A stretch of DNA of 32,421 nucleotides from a virus. The position numbers and the translations under genes are program-made. Shown one piece after another: positions 13,149-21,292 of the stretch. Every line of letters starts with the position of its first letter. Positions within the stretch are counted from its first letter, which is position 1. The stretch covers positions 1 through 32,421 of the IMG/VR virus record IMGVR_UViG_3300027779_000093. The stretch is one strand, 5' to 3'. Under the pieces are notes generated by a model. That model searched no databases. It saw nothing but the letters and a program-made list of their open reading frames with translations, and was not told the origin of the DNA.

Positions 13149-13739
13149 ATGCGAAAGAAGGTCTCGAAAAGAAAACAGCAAGGCACAGAGCTGCCGCTAG
13201 GAGAATGTTTTGTTTGCAAGCAACCACATTATCGCCAAGAGAGTACCTGGGTAATAACAATGAACGACAGATTGTTATGCGAACCGATGAGGAAAGATTG
13301 CTTCGACAAGCAGCGAGGTATTACAGAAAACAGCACCAAAGAAGAGAGCACCTTGACCGTTAAATCGAAATATGATACCGATGGTGCTATATATAGCGGG
13401 ATCGCTAATCAACCCACCAAACAAATTTATAGAAATAAAGATAATAGCAATCTTAATAGCTCTCAAGCTATTAATAGCAGAGCTAGAGCTGATAAAATTA
13501 TTAAGGATGTAGCAAAAGAGCTCAACCCTTATTACTCAGCAGCAAAAACAAGCAGACAAAAAATGGGCACGCTAGACTTTCGATGGAAGCGTGTATTCAA
13601 GCAGCTAGATAAAAACCTATCTAGAGATAAATATGCCTCTCTCCTGAACAATGCATCAAACCTGAATGATCAACAAAAGAACTTATGGTTAACCAAAATG
13701 GAGAAATTTCTTGGCCTCAAAACTGTTCCACGAACATGA
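13149..13739 (+). CDS. Early-operon protein with CxxC zinc site, unknown
   Basis: A 196-residue protein with AAGGAG upstream (10-base spacing). The N terminus is Lys/Arg-rich, followed by a probable zinc site: C20-F-V-C23 and C44...C51, with H27 nearby. Residues 60-110 are low complexity (Ser, Asn, Lys, Thr). Residues ~113-190 are helical and charged (ADKIIKDVAKELNPYYSAAK, RWKRVFKQLDKNL). The overall look is of a nucleic-acid-binding early protein. I cannot tell a replication initiator from a transcription factor, and no helicase or primase motifs are visible. It overlaps the next gene by 29 bases. Confidence 0.6.
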   Translation: MRKKVSKRKQQGTELPLGECFVCKQPHYRQESTWVITMNDRLLCEPMRKDCFDKQRGITENSTKEESTLTVKSKYDTDGAIYSGIANQPTKQIYRNKDNSNLNSSQAINSRARADKIIKDVAKELNPYYSAAKTSRQKMGTLDFRWKRVFKQLDKNLSRDKYASLLNNASNLNDQQKNLWLTKMEKFLGLKTVPRT

Positions 13740-14148
13740 CGTATCAGAACTTTATGACTTCTTTATTGAAGCTGCATACATAGAGCAAATACTGCCAGCT
13801 GTCTTTCGTAAGCAGAAACTATCTTATTGGCCTGATCACAAAATAGCCTGGGATGCTTATGGATGGGATAGCGGAGCTAAACCACAAATTAGAGCATCAG
13901 CAAAACAAATAGATCACTATGACAAAGCATTAGAGTTATCATCAATGATCAACCTGGATGAAAGAAGGCTTATCTGGGCAGTAGCACACAGCTCCATTAT
14001 TAACGATAAAAATACAGGCATTGGATATAGAGAGCGTGGTCCTAATTGGCATAGAGTAGCAAAGATTATGGCCATAGATCATAGGACCGTTAAAAGAAAG
14101 CTTATAGATGCGATTATAAGGCTATACTACCAACTTCAACTCATATGA
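13711..14148 (+). CDS. HTH protein resembling DUF6362 family, end of early operon
   Basis: A 145-residue protein; the frame opens at TTG 13711 inside the previous gene, and a slightly later start is possible. The N-terminal half is helical. The C-terminal half reads LDERRLIWAVAHSS... GPNWHRVAKIMAIDHRTVKRKLIDAIIRL, a helix-turn-helix similar to that of the DUF6362 phage/bacterial family. As the last gene of the rightward early operon it occupies the place of a late regulator (lambda Q position). That comparison is only positional. It overlaps the convergent methyltransferase gene by 13 bases, and no terminator separates them. Confidence 0.6.
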   Translation: MASKLFHEHDVSELYDFFIEAAYIEQILPAVFRKQKLSYWPDHKIAWDAYGWDSGAKPQIRASAKQIDHYDKALELSSMINLDERRLIWAVAHSSIINDKNTGIGYRERGPNWHRVAKIMAIDHRTVKRKLIDAIIRLYYQLQLI

Positions 14149-15284
14149 CTGAGGATATGCTCAATAACTTTTACAGTAAATCCGTTACCAAGCATTTTAT
14201 ATCGCTGTGTATTTGATACTCCATCAGTATAGTTATCTGGAACTGTTTGCAATCTCTCACATTCTAAAGGCGTTAGCTTACGCCAAGTTAGTTCTTCTTC
14301 TTTAACTGCTATGCTATCTTTTTGTACTGTAGTAATAGCATTACTTTTAGTATCCTTTCGTATCTCTAAATGCTGATTAGTTTTACCCTCATCATTATAT
14401 CTACCTCTGATAGCACCACCTTTAACAGCAACTTTAGGTTCTCTATTGCCACCACCCATTGAGTTAAGTGTAGGTGATTTACCATCCTCTGAGTACACTC
14501 GCTTTAATATGTCATGACCATTTATTTCTGCGGCAGTACCGACTTGTTTCGTTGTATTGTAAGTAGGCTTACCTTCATTATCACAGGCTAAATAGTTACC
14601 TTGCCTTCCATTCTTTACATAATCCATAGCAGAAAAACTGTGAGCCTTTTCTTTGGTATCATCAATCATACAATTTCTTTCTCCATTTCTTTTGAGAAAG
14701 TTATCTGACATCTTTGTAAATTCTTCTGGTTCATATTCCAACACATCTCTCAATACTAAACCAACATCTTCTGGCTGTTCAATGTTTGGTATGTTAGTCC
14801 AATACAATCTATTTCTATTCTGTGCTGAAAGTAATGCAGAGTTAATTAGAATAGGTTCGATACCAAATAGACCATTATTAGAACACTCAGGATATATAGA
14901 TGATACTTGTTCTGATATAACATCTTGAAACTCTTGTTTCATACGAACATTCTCAAGCAAGAAGTATTTAGGTTTAACTTCTTTTAACAATCTAACAAAC
15001 TCAAAGAACAATGCTGAACGTGGATCATCAAAAGCTAATTGCTTACCCGCAAAACTAAACCCCTGACAAGGAGAGCCACCTACTATTAAATCTATGTCAG
15101 GTAAATCTTCACCTTTAATGTCTTTAATATCACCAAGCTGCACAGTATCTGGAAAGTTCTTTTGTGTTATTTGAATAGCATATTTATCTATTTCACTTGC
15201 ACAGTAAGTATCAACTTTAATACCTAAATTGTTTAATGCAATTTGTGTTCCACTACATCCGTCAAATAAGCTTAATACCCTCAT
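14136..15284 (-). CDS. DNA (cytosine-5) methyltransferase
   Basis: Transfers a methyl group from S-adenosylmethionine to C5 of cytosine in a target sequence. Of 382 residues: motif I LSLFDGCSGTQIAL (4-17), the Asp/Glu cluster ASEID (29-33), motif IV GGSPCQGFSFAGK with nucleophile C73, motif VI ENVR (111-114), motif VIII QNRNRLYW (155-162), a target-recognition region at about 180-330, then WRKLTPLECERLQTVPDNYT and motif X (LGNGFTVKVIEHIL). All key motifs are present, so activity is likely. There is no neighbouring restriction gene, so it is probably an orphan that protects phage DNA or alters expression. It is transcribed against the early operon and divergently from terS, with an operator-like palindrome at 15326 upstream. 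Confidence 0.9.
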   Translation of the reverse strand: MRVLSLFDGCSGTQIALNNLGIKVDTYCASEIDKYAIQITQKNFPDTVQLGDIKDIKGEDLPDIDLIVGGSPCQGFSFAGKQLAFDDPRSALFFEFVRLLKEVKPKYFLLENVRMKQEFQDVISEQVSSIYPECSNNGLFGIEPILINSALLSAQNRNRLYWTNIPNIEQPEDVGLVLRDVLEYEPEEFTKMSDNFLKRNGERNCMIDDTKEKAHSFSAMDYVKNGRQGNYLACDNEGKPTYNTTKQVGTAAEINGHDILKRVYSEDGKSPTLNSMGGGNREPKVAVKGGAIRGRYNDEGKTNQHLEIRKDTKSNAITTVQKDSIAVKEEELTWRKLTPLECERLQTVPDNYTDGVSNTQRYKMLGNGFTVKVIEHILSHMS

Positions 15285-15578
15285 TGTTTAAATGTATAAT
15301 GATTGACTTAGTATGACAATACTGATTGACAGCAAGTGTCTATATATTATTAACAGTTATGTCATTTAATGTTGCGAATGATACGAATAATGTTATTAAT
15401 TAGTTAACATTGGATAGCTATCTGTTCTCCTCTCCTCATAATTATAGGTAGTTATCAACATTGTAATCTAGGGCTGGTGTTTAATCTCCCTCCCTTTCTT
15501 ATAAATGTCAGTCCTAGTAACAACGATTTAAATCAACAGTATTTATTATTAAATCAGAAGCTTTAGAGGTAACTATAT
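15285..15578. promoter_or_regulatory. Divergent control region, methyltransferase / terS
   Basis: A 294-base AT-rich non-coding interval. Features seen: operator-like palindrome (15326-15342), a rightward TTGACA at 15326-15331 with TATTAA about 16 bases later, the palindrome GATAGCTATC (15413-15422), and the direct repeat CGAATGAT / CGAATAAT near 15375-15390. It probably holds the late (packaging/head) promoter and the methyltransferase promoter. No ORF of note. Confidence 0.5.
15326..15342. promoter_or_regulatory. Operator-like palindrome upstream of methyltransferase and terS
   Basis: TTGACAGCAAGTGTCTA: TGACA-N5-TGTCT, one mismatch from the exact operator. The left arm is a perfect -35 hexamer for rightward transcription. 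Confidence 0.5.
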
Positions 15579-16034
15579 ATGCCTAAAAAAGAACGATTAT
15601 CAGAAAAACAATTTACTGAAGTATTAGATCGTATTGTATCTGGTGAGAGCTTAACATCTATATGTAAAGAAACTCACTTACCATCCTGGAGAACAGTGCT
15701 GCGGCATTGCCAGGACACTGAAGAGGCATATGAAAGATATGCTAGAGCAAGAGCTGCTCAATCAGAAGTATTAATGGATCAGATAGCTGATATATGGAAT
15801 GAACCCTTCCCTGAAGACGCTAAAGAGAAGCACAGTGAAGTTTTAAGACGAGATAAGGCATCGTATTGGCTAGATAAAAGAGCACGTCAGATGCAACCTA
15901 AAGGTCTTACAAACAAGGTAGATACTAAACAGGACACAGGTGTCATAACCTTATCATGGCAGAATACTGCTGATGATGAGAGTAATGGTACTAATACTGC
16001 TCAAGTCATGAAGCTTGTAAAGCCTAGTGAATAG
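15579..16034 (+). CDS. terS: Terminase small subunit
   Basis: Recognises phage DNA for packaging and hands it to the large subunit. A 151-residue protein: the N-terminal helix-turn-helix (FTEVLDRIVSGESLTSICKETHLPSWRTVLRH, about 12-43) is the usual DNA-binding part, followed by a helical oligomerisation region (YARARAAQSEVLMDQIADIW, HSEVLRRDKASYWLDKRARQMQPK) and an acidic, disordered tail. Order and size fit small subunits of the terminase small subunit family whose helical YxRAREAQ segment is typical. The ribosome site is AGAGG about 7 bases before the ATG. A 163-base gap separates it from terL, unusual for this pair. Confidence 0.8.
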   Translation: MPKKERLSEKQFTEVLDRIVSGESLTSICKETHLPSWRTVLRHCQDTEEAYERYARARAAQSEVLMDQIADIWNEPFPEDAKEKHSEVLRRDKASYWLDKRARQMQPKGLTNKVDTKQDTGVITLSWQNTADDESNGTNTAQVMKLVKPSE

Positions 16035-16050
16035 TGTGTGTGTTTAACGC

Positions 16051-16072
16051 TGCGTGTCAGCACTCGCACGCA
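16051..16072. other. Hairpin-forming, GC-rich patch in terS-terL gap
   Basis: TGCGTG (16051-16056) and CACGCA (16067-16072) are perfect arms around 10 bases, in a locally GC-rich patch of otherwise AT-rich DNA. The 16035-16197 gap has no credible ORF. A packaging site or regulatory RNA element is possible, but unproven. Confidence 0.35.
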
Positions 16073-16197
16073 CGAGGATGCAGATAACATAGGCCAAGCT
16101 TATGATTATCTTCTCTATATCTTCTCTGGCTGTAGATTATCCGCAGTAAATAGCCATATGTTTCGGGATCAGCACCCGCAACAATAAATAATTAAGC

Positions 16198-17580
16198 ATG
16201 GGGGGTATGTTTTCAGCCATTACGACCCCTACCCCCCCAAAGAAACGGGAGCGGCTGGAGGTGCGTTATAACCAAACAGAGGAGTGTCTAACAGTGACTG
16301 AGATCGTCATACCATATACGCCAAGACCATTACAGGCAGAACTACATTATGCCTTAGATAAATATAGATGGGGCGTTGTAGTGTGTCACAGAAGATTTGG
16401 TAAAACAGTCATGGCAATAAACCATGTCCTCAGAGCAGCAATACTATGCGATAAAACTAACCCTAGGTTTGCTTATCTTGCTCCCACATACAGACAGGCA
16501 AAAGCTGTTGCTTGGGATTATGTAAAGCAATTTACGGAACAGATACCTGGAGTAAGGTATCATGAAACAGAATTAAGATGCGACCTTCCAAATGGAGCTC
16601 GTATATCCCTTCTAGGAGCTGAGAACCCTGACAGCCTTAGAGGTATTTATTTAGATGGATGTATTATGGATGAGGTGGCTGATATGCCAGAGCCCATCTT
16701 TCCAGAGATTATTAGACCAGCTCTTTCAGATAGAAAAGGTTGGTGTGTGTTTATAGGAACTCCTAGAGGGCACAATATGTTTTTTGACTATTATGAAAAG
16801 GCATCAAATGAAGATGATTGGTATACGATATTATACAAGGCATCAGAAACAGGAATATTAGACGAAGAAGAATTGACGGCCGCCAAGGTCATGATGACCG
16901 ATGATCAGTACGAACAGGAGTTTGAATGTTCCTGGGTGGCTAATGTGCCAGGTGCGATCTACGGCAAAGAAATGCAAATAGCATTAGAAGATAAAAGAAT
17001 TACAACCATACCATATGACCCCGCATATCCCGTGCAAACTTATTGGGATTTGGGAATAGGTGACAGCACCGCCATATGGTTCACTCAACAGATAGGAAGA
17101 CAGATAAATGTTATTGATTATTACGAAAATCGCAACGAAGGCTTACCTCACTACATTAAGTATTTGGCTAGCCTTAACTATATATATAACGATCACATTG
17201 CCCCTCATGATATCGAGGTCCGTGAATTGGGTACGGGAAAGTCTAGGCGTGAGACTGCTTATGATCTTGGTCTCAACTTTCGTGTGTGCCCTAAACTACC
17301 TATTGAAGACGGCATACACGCTGCTCAACTTTTACTACAAAGGTGTTATTTCGACACTGAAAAAACTAAAAAAGGCTTGGAAGCGTTAAGACAATATCAC
17401 AGGGCATATGATGAAAAGAAAAGATCTTTTAGGCCATCTCCTATTCATGACTGGTCCAGCCATGCTGCTGACGCTTTCCGATATCTTGCAGTGGGTATTC
17501 GGGAAATAAGAGATCAACAAAGAGCCCCGCAGAAATATGCCGATAGCAATTACGACCCTTTAGCAATTACTTTAGAATGA
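16198..17580 (+). CDS. terL: Terminase large subunit (packaging ATPase/nuclease)
   Basis: Motor that cuts and pumps DNA into the prohead, docking on the connector. Of 460 residues, the N-terminal ATPase domain has a deviant Walker A VVCHRRFGKT (61-70, K69), Walker B GCIMDE with catalytic E159, and the coupling motif GTPRG (187-191). The C-terminal RNase H-like nuclease shows YWDLG (D284) and HDWSSHAADAFRYL with D418 and D425. Length and motifs are complete. The start at 16198 (ATG within a G run) lacks a clear ribosome site; an ATG at 16207 is an alternative. The next gene begins 8 bases later. Confidence 0.92.
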   Translation: MGGMFSAITTPTPPKKRERLEVRYNQTEECLTVTEIVIPYTPRPLQAELHYALDKYRWGVVVCHRRFGKTVMAINHVLRAAILCDKTNPRFAYLAPTYRQAKAVAWDYVKQFTEQIPGVRYHETELRCDLPNGARISLLGAENPDSLRGIYLDGCIMDEVADMPEPIFPEIIRPALSDRKGWCVFIGTPRGHNMFFDYYEKASNEDDWYTILYKASETGILDEEELTAAKVMMTDDQYEQEFECSWVANVPGAIYGKEMQIALEDKRITTIPYDPAYPVQTYWDLGIGDSTAIWFTQQIGRQINVIDYYENRNEGLPHYIKYLASLNYIYNDHIAPHDIEVRELGTGKSRRETAYDLGLNFRVCPKLPIEDGIHAAQLLLQRCYFDTEKTKKGLEALRQYHRAYDEKKRSFRPSPIHDWSSHAADAFRYLAVGIREIRDQQRAPQKYADSNYDPLAITLE

Positions 17581-17587
17581 GATAAGA

Positions 17588-18025
17588 ATGTTTGAAAATA
17601 TTGGACAAGGTTTATTAACGAACCCTGTAACAGGGGATGCCGCACCTGAAGGCATGATGTTTAATTTAGATTATGCGACAGGGGAATATGTACTGGCAAA
17701 GAAGCCAGAAAGATTAAGAAGTCCAGAGGATATATTAAAAGATGACCCCGTGGATGTGGCTCTTGTTGCTGGTAGTGACGAAATCGATCCTACTGGTAAC
17801 CCAATGGATAGTGCTAGACCTAACCAGGTTATATATTCAAACCGCAGTTTAGTTATCGAAGCTAGGCGAAGATTATTTAAAGCTTATGGCCGAAGAAAAA
17901 CAATAGTTACTGGACCAATGGGGTTAATAACACCAGCACCAGTTAACTACAGGGTTGCCACCACACAAGAAAATGCAAATCAACAAATAGCTGATTTTGA
18001 AGCTATGCAAGAAGGACAGGAATAA
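17588..18025 (+). CDS. Unknown protein between terminase and connector
   Basis: A 145-residue soluble, mildly acidic protein with no cysteines, no membrane segment and no motif I recognise. The C-terminal half is helical (SLVIEARRRLFKAYGRRKT, QENANQQIADFEAMQEGQE). Coupled to the next gene by a shared base (TAATG) and 8 bases after terL, so it is coexpressed with the packaging and head genes and may be a minor virion or assembly protein. Confidence 0.6.
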   Translation: MFENIGQGLLTNPVTGDAAPEGMMFNLDYATGEYVLAKKPERLRSPEDILKDDPVDVALVAGSDEIDPTGNPMDSARPNQVIYSNRSLVIEARRRLFKAYGRRKTIVTGPMGLITPAPVNYRVATTQENANQQIADFEAMQEGQE

Positions 18026-19380
18026 TGGGTGTTAATTTAGATTTTAGCTGGATGGAAGATCTACCAAACTATCAATCTGTAGCTGATACAACTTTGGCAT
18101 CATCAGGGTTAGATACAAGTTTAGTAAGTACATATAATGCTGCTGATCTTGGAAAGACTGTAAATAATGCTACGCAAGAAAGTAATGACATTATAGACAA
18201 TGTTTCAAACACTACTGACACAAACCTAACAAATTTCGATTATAGCTCTACTTTAAGTAATTTTGATTTCTCTAGTTTATACAGCGGGGGTAGTTTTCTT
18301 GATCTCTCATCTTTAAACAGCATAGATTTTTCTACAATCTTAAATGGTGGTGTTAATGGTGTAGTAGATGCCAAAGGTGATGAAGTCGATAATGGTGTTG
18401 AAGCTGCTAATGATGGTGGCGGTGATAGCCTTACAACTGAAGGTAGCGCCACAGAAAGTGGTTTAGATGAAGAAGAAATTACAACAACAGAAAATAATAA
18501 TGGCGATGTAGATAAAACAACATGGTCTTCTGTATATGGTGAAACCTCAACTGTATCTGAAACCACTTTTATGAACTTTGAAGATATTGATCCTAACCTA
18601 GAAAACAGCGGGTACACTCAAGCTACAATGAATGGTGAAAGAGTTTGGGTATATGAAATTGATACATCTGCTTATATGGGATCAAGTAACCTCGGAGGCG
18701 GCACAAGTTTTAAAATAGTCTTAACTGAAGACGGTAGGGTTATTAGTAGGGCTGGGGGTTTATTTACTGACGAAGATTATACTATAGAAAATTGGGATGC
18801 TAATGAAAAAGAAAAAACTGGTGAGTGGTATGATGATTTCGACAATTATACATCTTTTAATGAAACCTACTCTAGTATTTTTGGAAGAGATATAGATCAA
18901 AAGACATTTGAGACATTATTTGGAAACGAAACATTTTCTAATTTTTCTACAGAACAACAAGCTTCTCATTTATTTTATACAGCTGGTGGTGCTGATAGAA
19001 ATAGATTGTTAGCAATGATTAGAAATGGCGATTTAACTCGATCACAATTAGCTGCTTTTGGTGTTAATATGACAACCTTATCAGATGCTTGGGATTGGGA
19101 TTTTAGCCTTAATCAACCTATGAGCAAAACATTAGCAGATAAGAAAAAACGTGATGAGAAGAAAAAGAAAAAAGATAGCCAACCAAAAGGCTTTGTTATG
19201 CCAAAGAATGTTGTTCATATAGGCGATGAAGATGCTGGTAAAAAAGGATTACGATTTACTGGAATGGGAACGGCTGGAAGAAATTATGCTTCCGATCCTT
19301 TTGCTGGGTCAGGTTTACTCAGTCAACCAACCTTAAATACACCATCTTTAATTGCTAAAAAAACAGCAGCAAAATCATAG
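18025..19380 (+). CDS. Large acidic unknown protein, virion candidate
   Basis: A 451-residue protein. Residues 1-115 are low-complexity, rich in Ser/Asn/Asp/Thr with repeats such as NFDFSSL and SLNSIDFS. Residues 115-180 are strongly acidic (DEVDNGVEAANDGGGD, EEEITTTENNNGD). Residues ~180-365 look globular, with aromatic residues (RVWVYEIDTSAYM, WDANEKEKTGEWYDDFDNY, FETLFGNETFSNF). Residues ~366-388 are a Lys-rich tract (KKKRDEKKKKKDSQ), then a Gly-rich end. No family recognised. Its place between terL and the connector, and its size, suggest a virion-associated or ejected protein, or a host-takeover gene; the sequence does not say which. Confidence 0.6.
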   Translation: MGVNLDFSWMEDLPNYQSVADTTLASSGLDTSLVSTYNAADLGKTVNNATQESNDIIDNVSNTTDTNLTNFDYSSTLSNFDFSSLYSGGSFLDLSSLNSIDFSTILNGGVNGVVDAKGDEVDNGVEAANDGGGDSLTTEGSATESGLDEEEITTTENNNGDVDKTTWSSVYGETSTVSETTFMNFEDIDPNLENSGYTQATMNGERVWVYEIDTSAYMGSSNLGGGTSFKIVLTEDGRVISRAGGLFTDEDYTIENWDANEKEKTGEWYDDFDNYTSFNETYSSIFGRDIDQKTFETLFGNETFSNFSTEQQASHLFYTAGGADRNRLLAMIRNGDLTRSQLAAFGVNMTTLSDAWDWDFSLNQPMSKTLADKKKRDEKKKKKDSQPKGFVMPKNVVHIGDEDAGKKGLRFTGMGTAGRNYASDPFAGSGLLSQPTLNTPSLIAKKTAAKS

Positions 19381-19389
19381 GATATAGAA

Positions 19390-20988
19390 ATGGCAACTGA
19401 CAAAGCATCAAAGCTCGTAAAAAGATTTAGTGCATTACAATCACAACGATCAACATGGGAACAACACTGGCAAGAGCTTGGTGATTATGTTGCCCCTAGA
19501 AAAAGCGATATAGTTAATACACGTTCTCCTGGGGAAAAAAGAACAGTTAATCTTTTTGATGCTACAGCTGTTCATGCTGCTGAATTATTATCCGCAAGCT
19601 TACATGGAATGTTAACTAACGCTTCTTCTCCTTGGTTTAGTTTGAGATTTACTTCTCCAGAGTTAGAGCAAAGTGATGAAGCAAAGACTTGGTTAGATAA
19701 TGCTACAAAACAAATGTACAATACTTTTCACAGAAGTAATTTTCAGGAACAAATACATGAACTTTATCATGACCTTATTGTTTTTGGTACGGGTGTGATG
19801 CTTGTTGAAATGGATGATGAATTTGATATCCGTTTTTCTACAAGACATATTTCTGAGTGTTTTTTATCTGAAGATGCAAATGGAAGAGTAGATAGTGTAT
19901 TTAGAAAATTTAAAATTTCAGCTAGAGCTGCTGTAGATAAATTTGGAAACACAGCTTCTCTTGAAAAAGCTTTTAAGAATGATCCAAGTGACGAAATTGA
20001 ATTACTTCATGTTGTTACTTCAAGAACAGATAGGGATGTTACCAGGCCAACTTCTGACAACAAACCTTTTGCGTCAATTTATATAAACCCAGAAACTGTA
20101 GAGATAATTGCAGAAAGTGGTTTTGACGAATTTCCATATATGTGCCCAAGATATTTAAAGGCAAGCAATGAACAGGGATATGGCCGTAGCCCAGCTATGA
20201 CTGCATTACCTGATATTAAAATGCTTAACAAAATGTCAGAGGTAACAATTCGATCTGCACAAAAGCAAGTCGACCCTCCATTGATGATACCTGATGATGG
20301 TTTTGTATTACCTATCAGGACAGTGCCAGGCGGATTAAATTTTTACCGAGCTGGAACTAGAGATAGATTAGAGCCCCTAAATATTGGGGCAAATAACCCA
20401 CTCGGTCTTCAGATGGAGGAGCAGCGTAGACAAGCAATTCGAGCTGCGTTTTATGTGGATCAGCTACAGCTGGGCGTGGGCGGGCCACAAATGACAGCGA
20501 CTGAAGTCCAGGCTCGATCTAATGAAAAAATGCAACTACTTGGTCCAGTATTAGGAAGGTTACAAGCCGAACTTTTACAGCCATTAATTAGTAGAGTGTT
20601 TATGATATTAATGAGAACAGAAAAATTAGCACAGCCACCAGCAATGTTACAAGGTGGAGATGTTGATATTGAATATGTTTCACCATTAGCTAAAGCTCAG
20701 AAACAAGGTGATATGCAATCTACAATGCAGCTATTTGAAATGATGCAGCCATTGGCCCAGGTCGATCCTAAAATTATTGATTTCTTAGATATTGATGGGA
20801 TAGCAAGACATTTAATTAGAGTTCTAGGTATACCAGCTGAAGTAACTAAGGGTGAAGAAGAAATAGCTGGCATTAGATACCAAAGGCAACAAGATCAAGC
20901 CAAACAACAAGAGCAGATGAAGCAAATGCAAGATGCAGAAATGATGAATAAAGCCGCACCAGCATTAAAAGCTTTAGACGGAGAATAA
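19390..20988 (+). CDS. Head-to-tail connector / portal protein (T7 gp8 type)
   Basis: Forms the dodecameric portal at the unique vertex of a podovirus capsid, binding terminase during packaging and the tail afterwards. Of 532 residues, the N terminus (RFSALQSQRSTWEQHWQELGDYVAPRK) and the following segments (LFDATAVHAAELLSASLHGMLTNASSPWFSL, LIVFGTGVMLVE) follow the T7-like connector family (Phage_head_tail). The central region has PDIKMLNKMSEVTIRSAQKQVDPPLMIP, and the C-terminal helical part (MTATEVQARSNEKMQLLGPVLGRLQAELLQPLI) fits the crown/wing. The Gln-rich extreme C terminus is usual. It is followed by the Bbp19-like gene and the scaffold, the classic order. Confidence 0.9.
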   Translation: MATDKASKLVKRFSALQSQRSTWEQHWQELGDYVAPRKSDIVNTRSPGEKRTVNLFDATAVHAAELLSASLHGMLTNASSPWFSLRFTSPELEQSDEAKTWLDNATKQMYNTFHRSNFQEQIHELYHDLIVFGTGVMLVEMDDEFDIRFSTRHISECFLSEDANGRVDSVFRKFKISARAAVDKFGNTASLEKAFKNDPSDEIELLHVVTSRTDRDVTRPTSDNKPFASIYINPETVEIIAESGFDEFPYMCPRYLKASNEQGYGRSPAMTALPDIKMLNKMSEVTIRSAQKQVDPPLMIPDDGFVLPIRTVPGGLNFYRAGTRDRLEPLNIGANNPLGLQMEEQRRQAIRAAFYVDQLQLGVGGPQMTATEVQARSNEKMQLLGPVLGRLQAELLQPLISRVFMILMRTEKLAQPPAMLQGGDVDIEYVSPLAKAQKQGDMQSTMQLFEMMQPLAQVDPKIIDFLDIDGIARHLIRVLGIPAEVTKGEEEIAGIRYQRQQDQAKQQEQMKQMQDAEMMNKAAPALKALDGE

Positions 20989-21005
20989 AAATTTAGGAGG
21001 AGAGG

Positions 21006-21284
21006 ATGACAACACAAGAGGAATTAATAAAAAAATCGCAAACAACAAAGTCCAACTATGAGCAACTTTTTAAGTCTTATACTGGAACAGAAGTATTAAA
21101 CGACTTATCCAAAAGATTTTTTGTTTTTACTTCAACAATTCCTACGGGGAAAATTGATCCGTATGAACTTGCTTACGCAGAAGGGCAGCGTAGCGTAGTC
21201 TTGTGGCTTTTAAGTATGAAAGAGCCAGAAGAAAAACAAAACCCAAATGATATTCTTGCCCAGATATCAACAGAACCAACATAG
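21006..21284 (+). CDS. Small Bbp19-like podovirus protein
   Basis: A 92-residue protein between connector and scaffold with a strong AGGAGGAGAGG ribosome region. Its core YELAYAEGQRSVVLWLLS (about 57-74) is the pattern of the small Bbp19-like family, found at this position in many podoviruses. Function is not established; an assembly role is likely from location. The assignment rests on a short motif. Confidence 0.55.
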   Translation: MTTQEELIKKSQTTKSNYEQLFKSYTGTEVLNDLSKRFFVFTSTIPTGKIDPYELAYAEGQRSVVLWLLSMKEPEEKQNPNDILAQISTEPT

Positions 21285-21292
21285 GAGAAAAT

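Noticed and set aside
13121-13363. Arg-rich overlapping ORF in the alternative frame, with an ATG (13145) coupled to the upstream stop
   Set aside because: The other frame (13149-13739) is longer and has a zinc-site pattern; the Arg-rich composition is typical of an out-of-frame reading. Not fully excluded, because its ATG has the better ribosome spacing.
16291-16306. Degenerate operator in terL (TGACT-N5-CGTCA)
   Set aside because: Two mismatches to the operator and inside coding sequence; not counted.
18240-18617. Minus-strand 125-codon ORF in the acidic unknown gene
   Set aside because: Ser/Pro/Leu-rich reading caused by Asp/Gly/Ser codons on the sense strand; no supporting signals.
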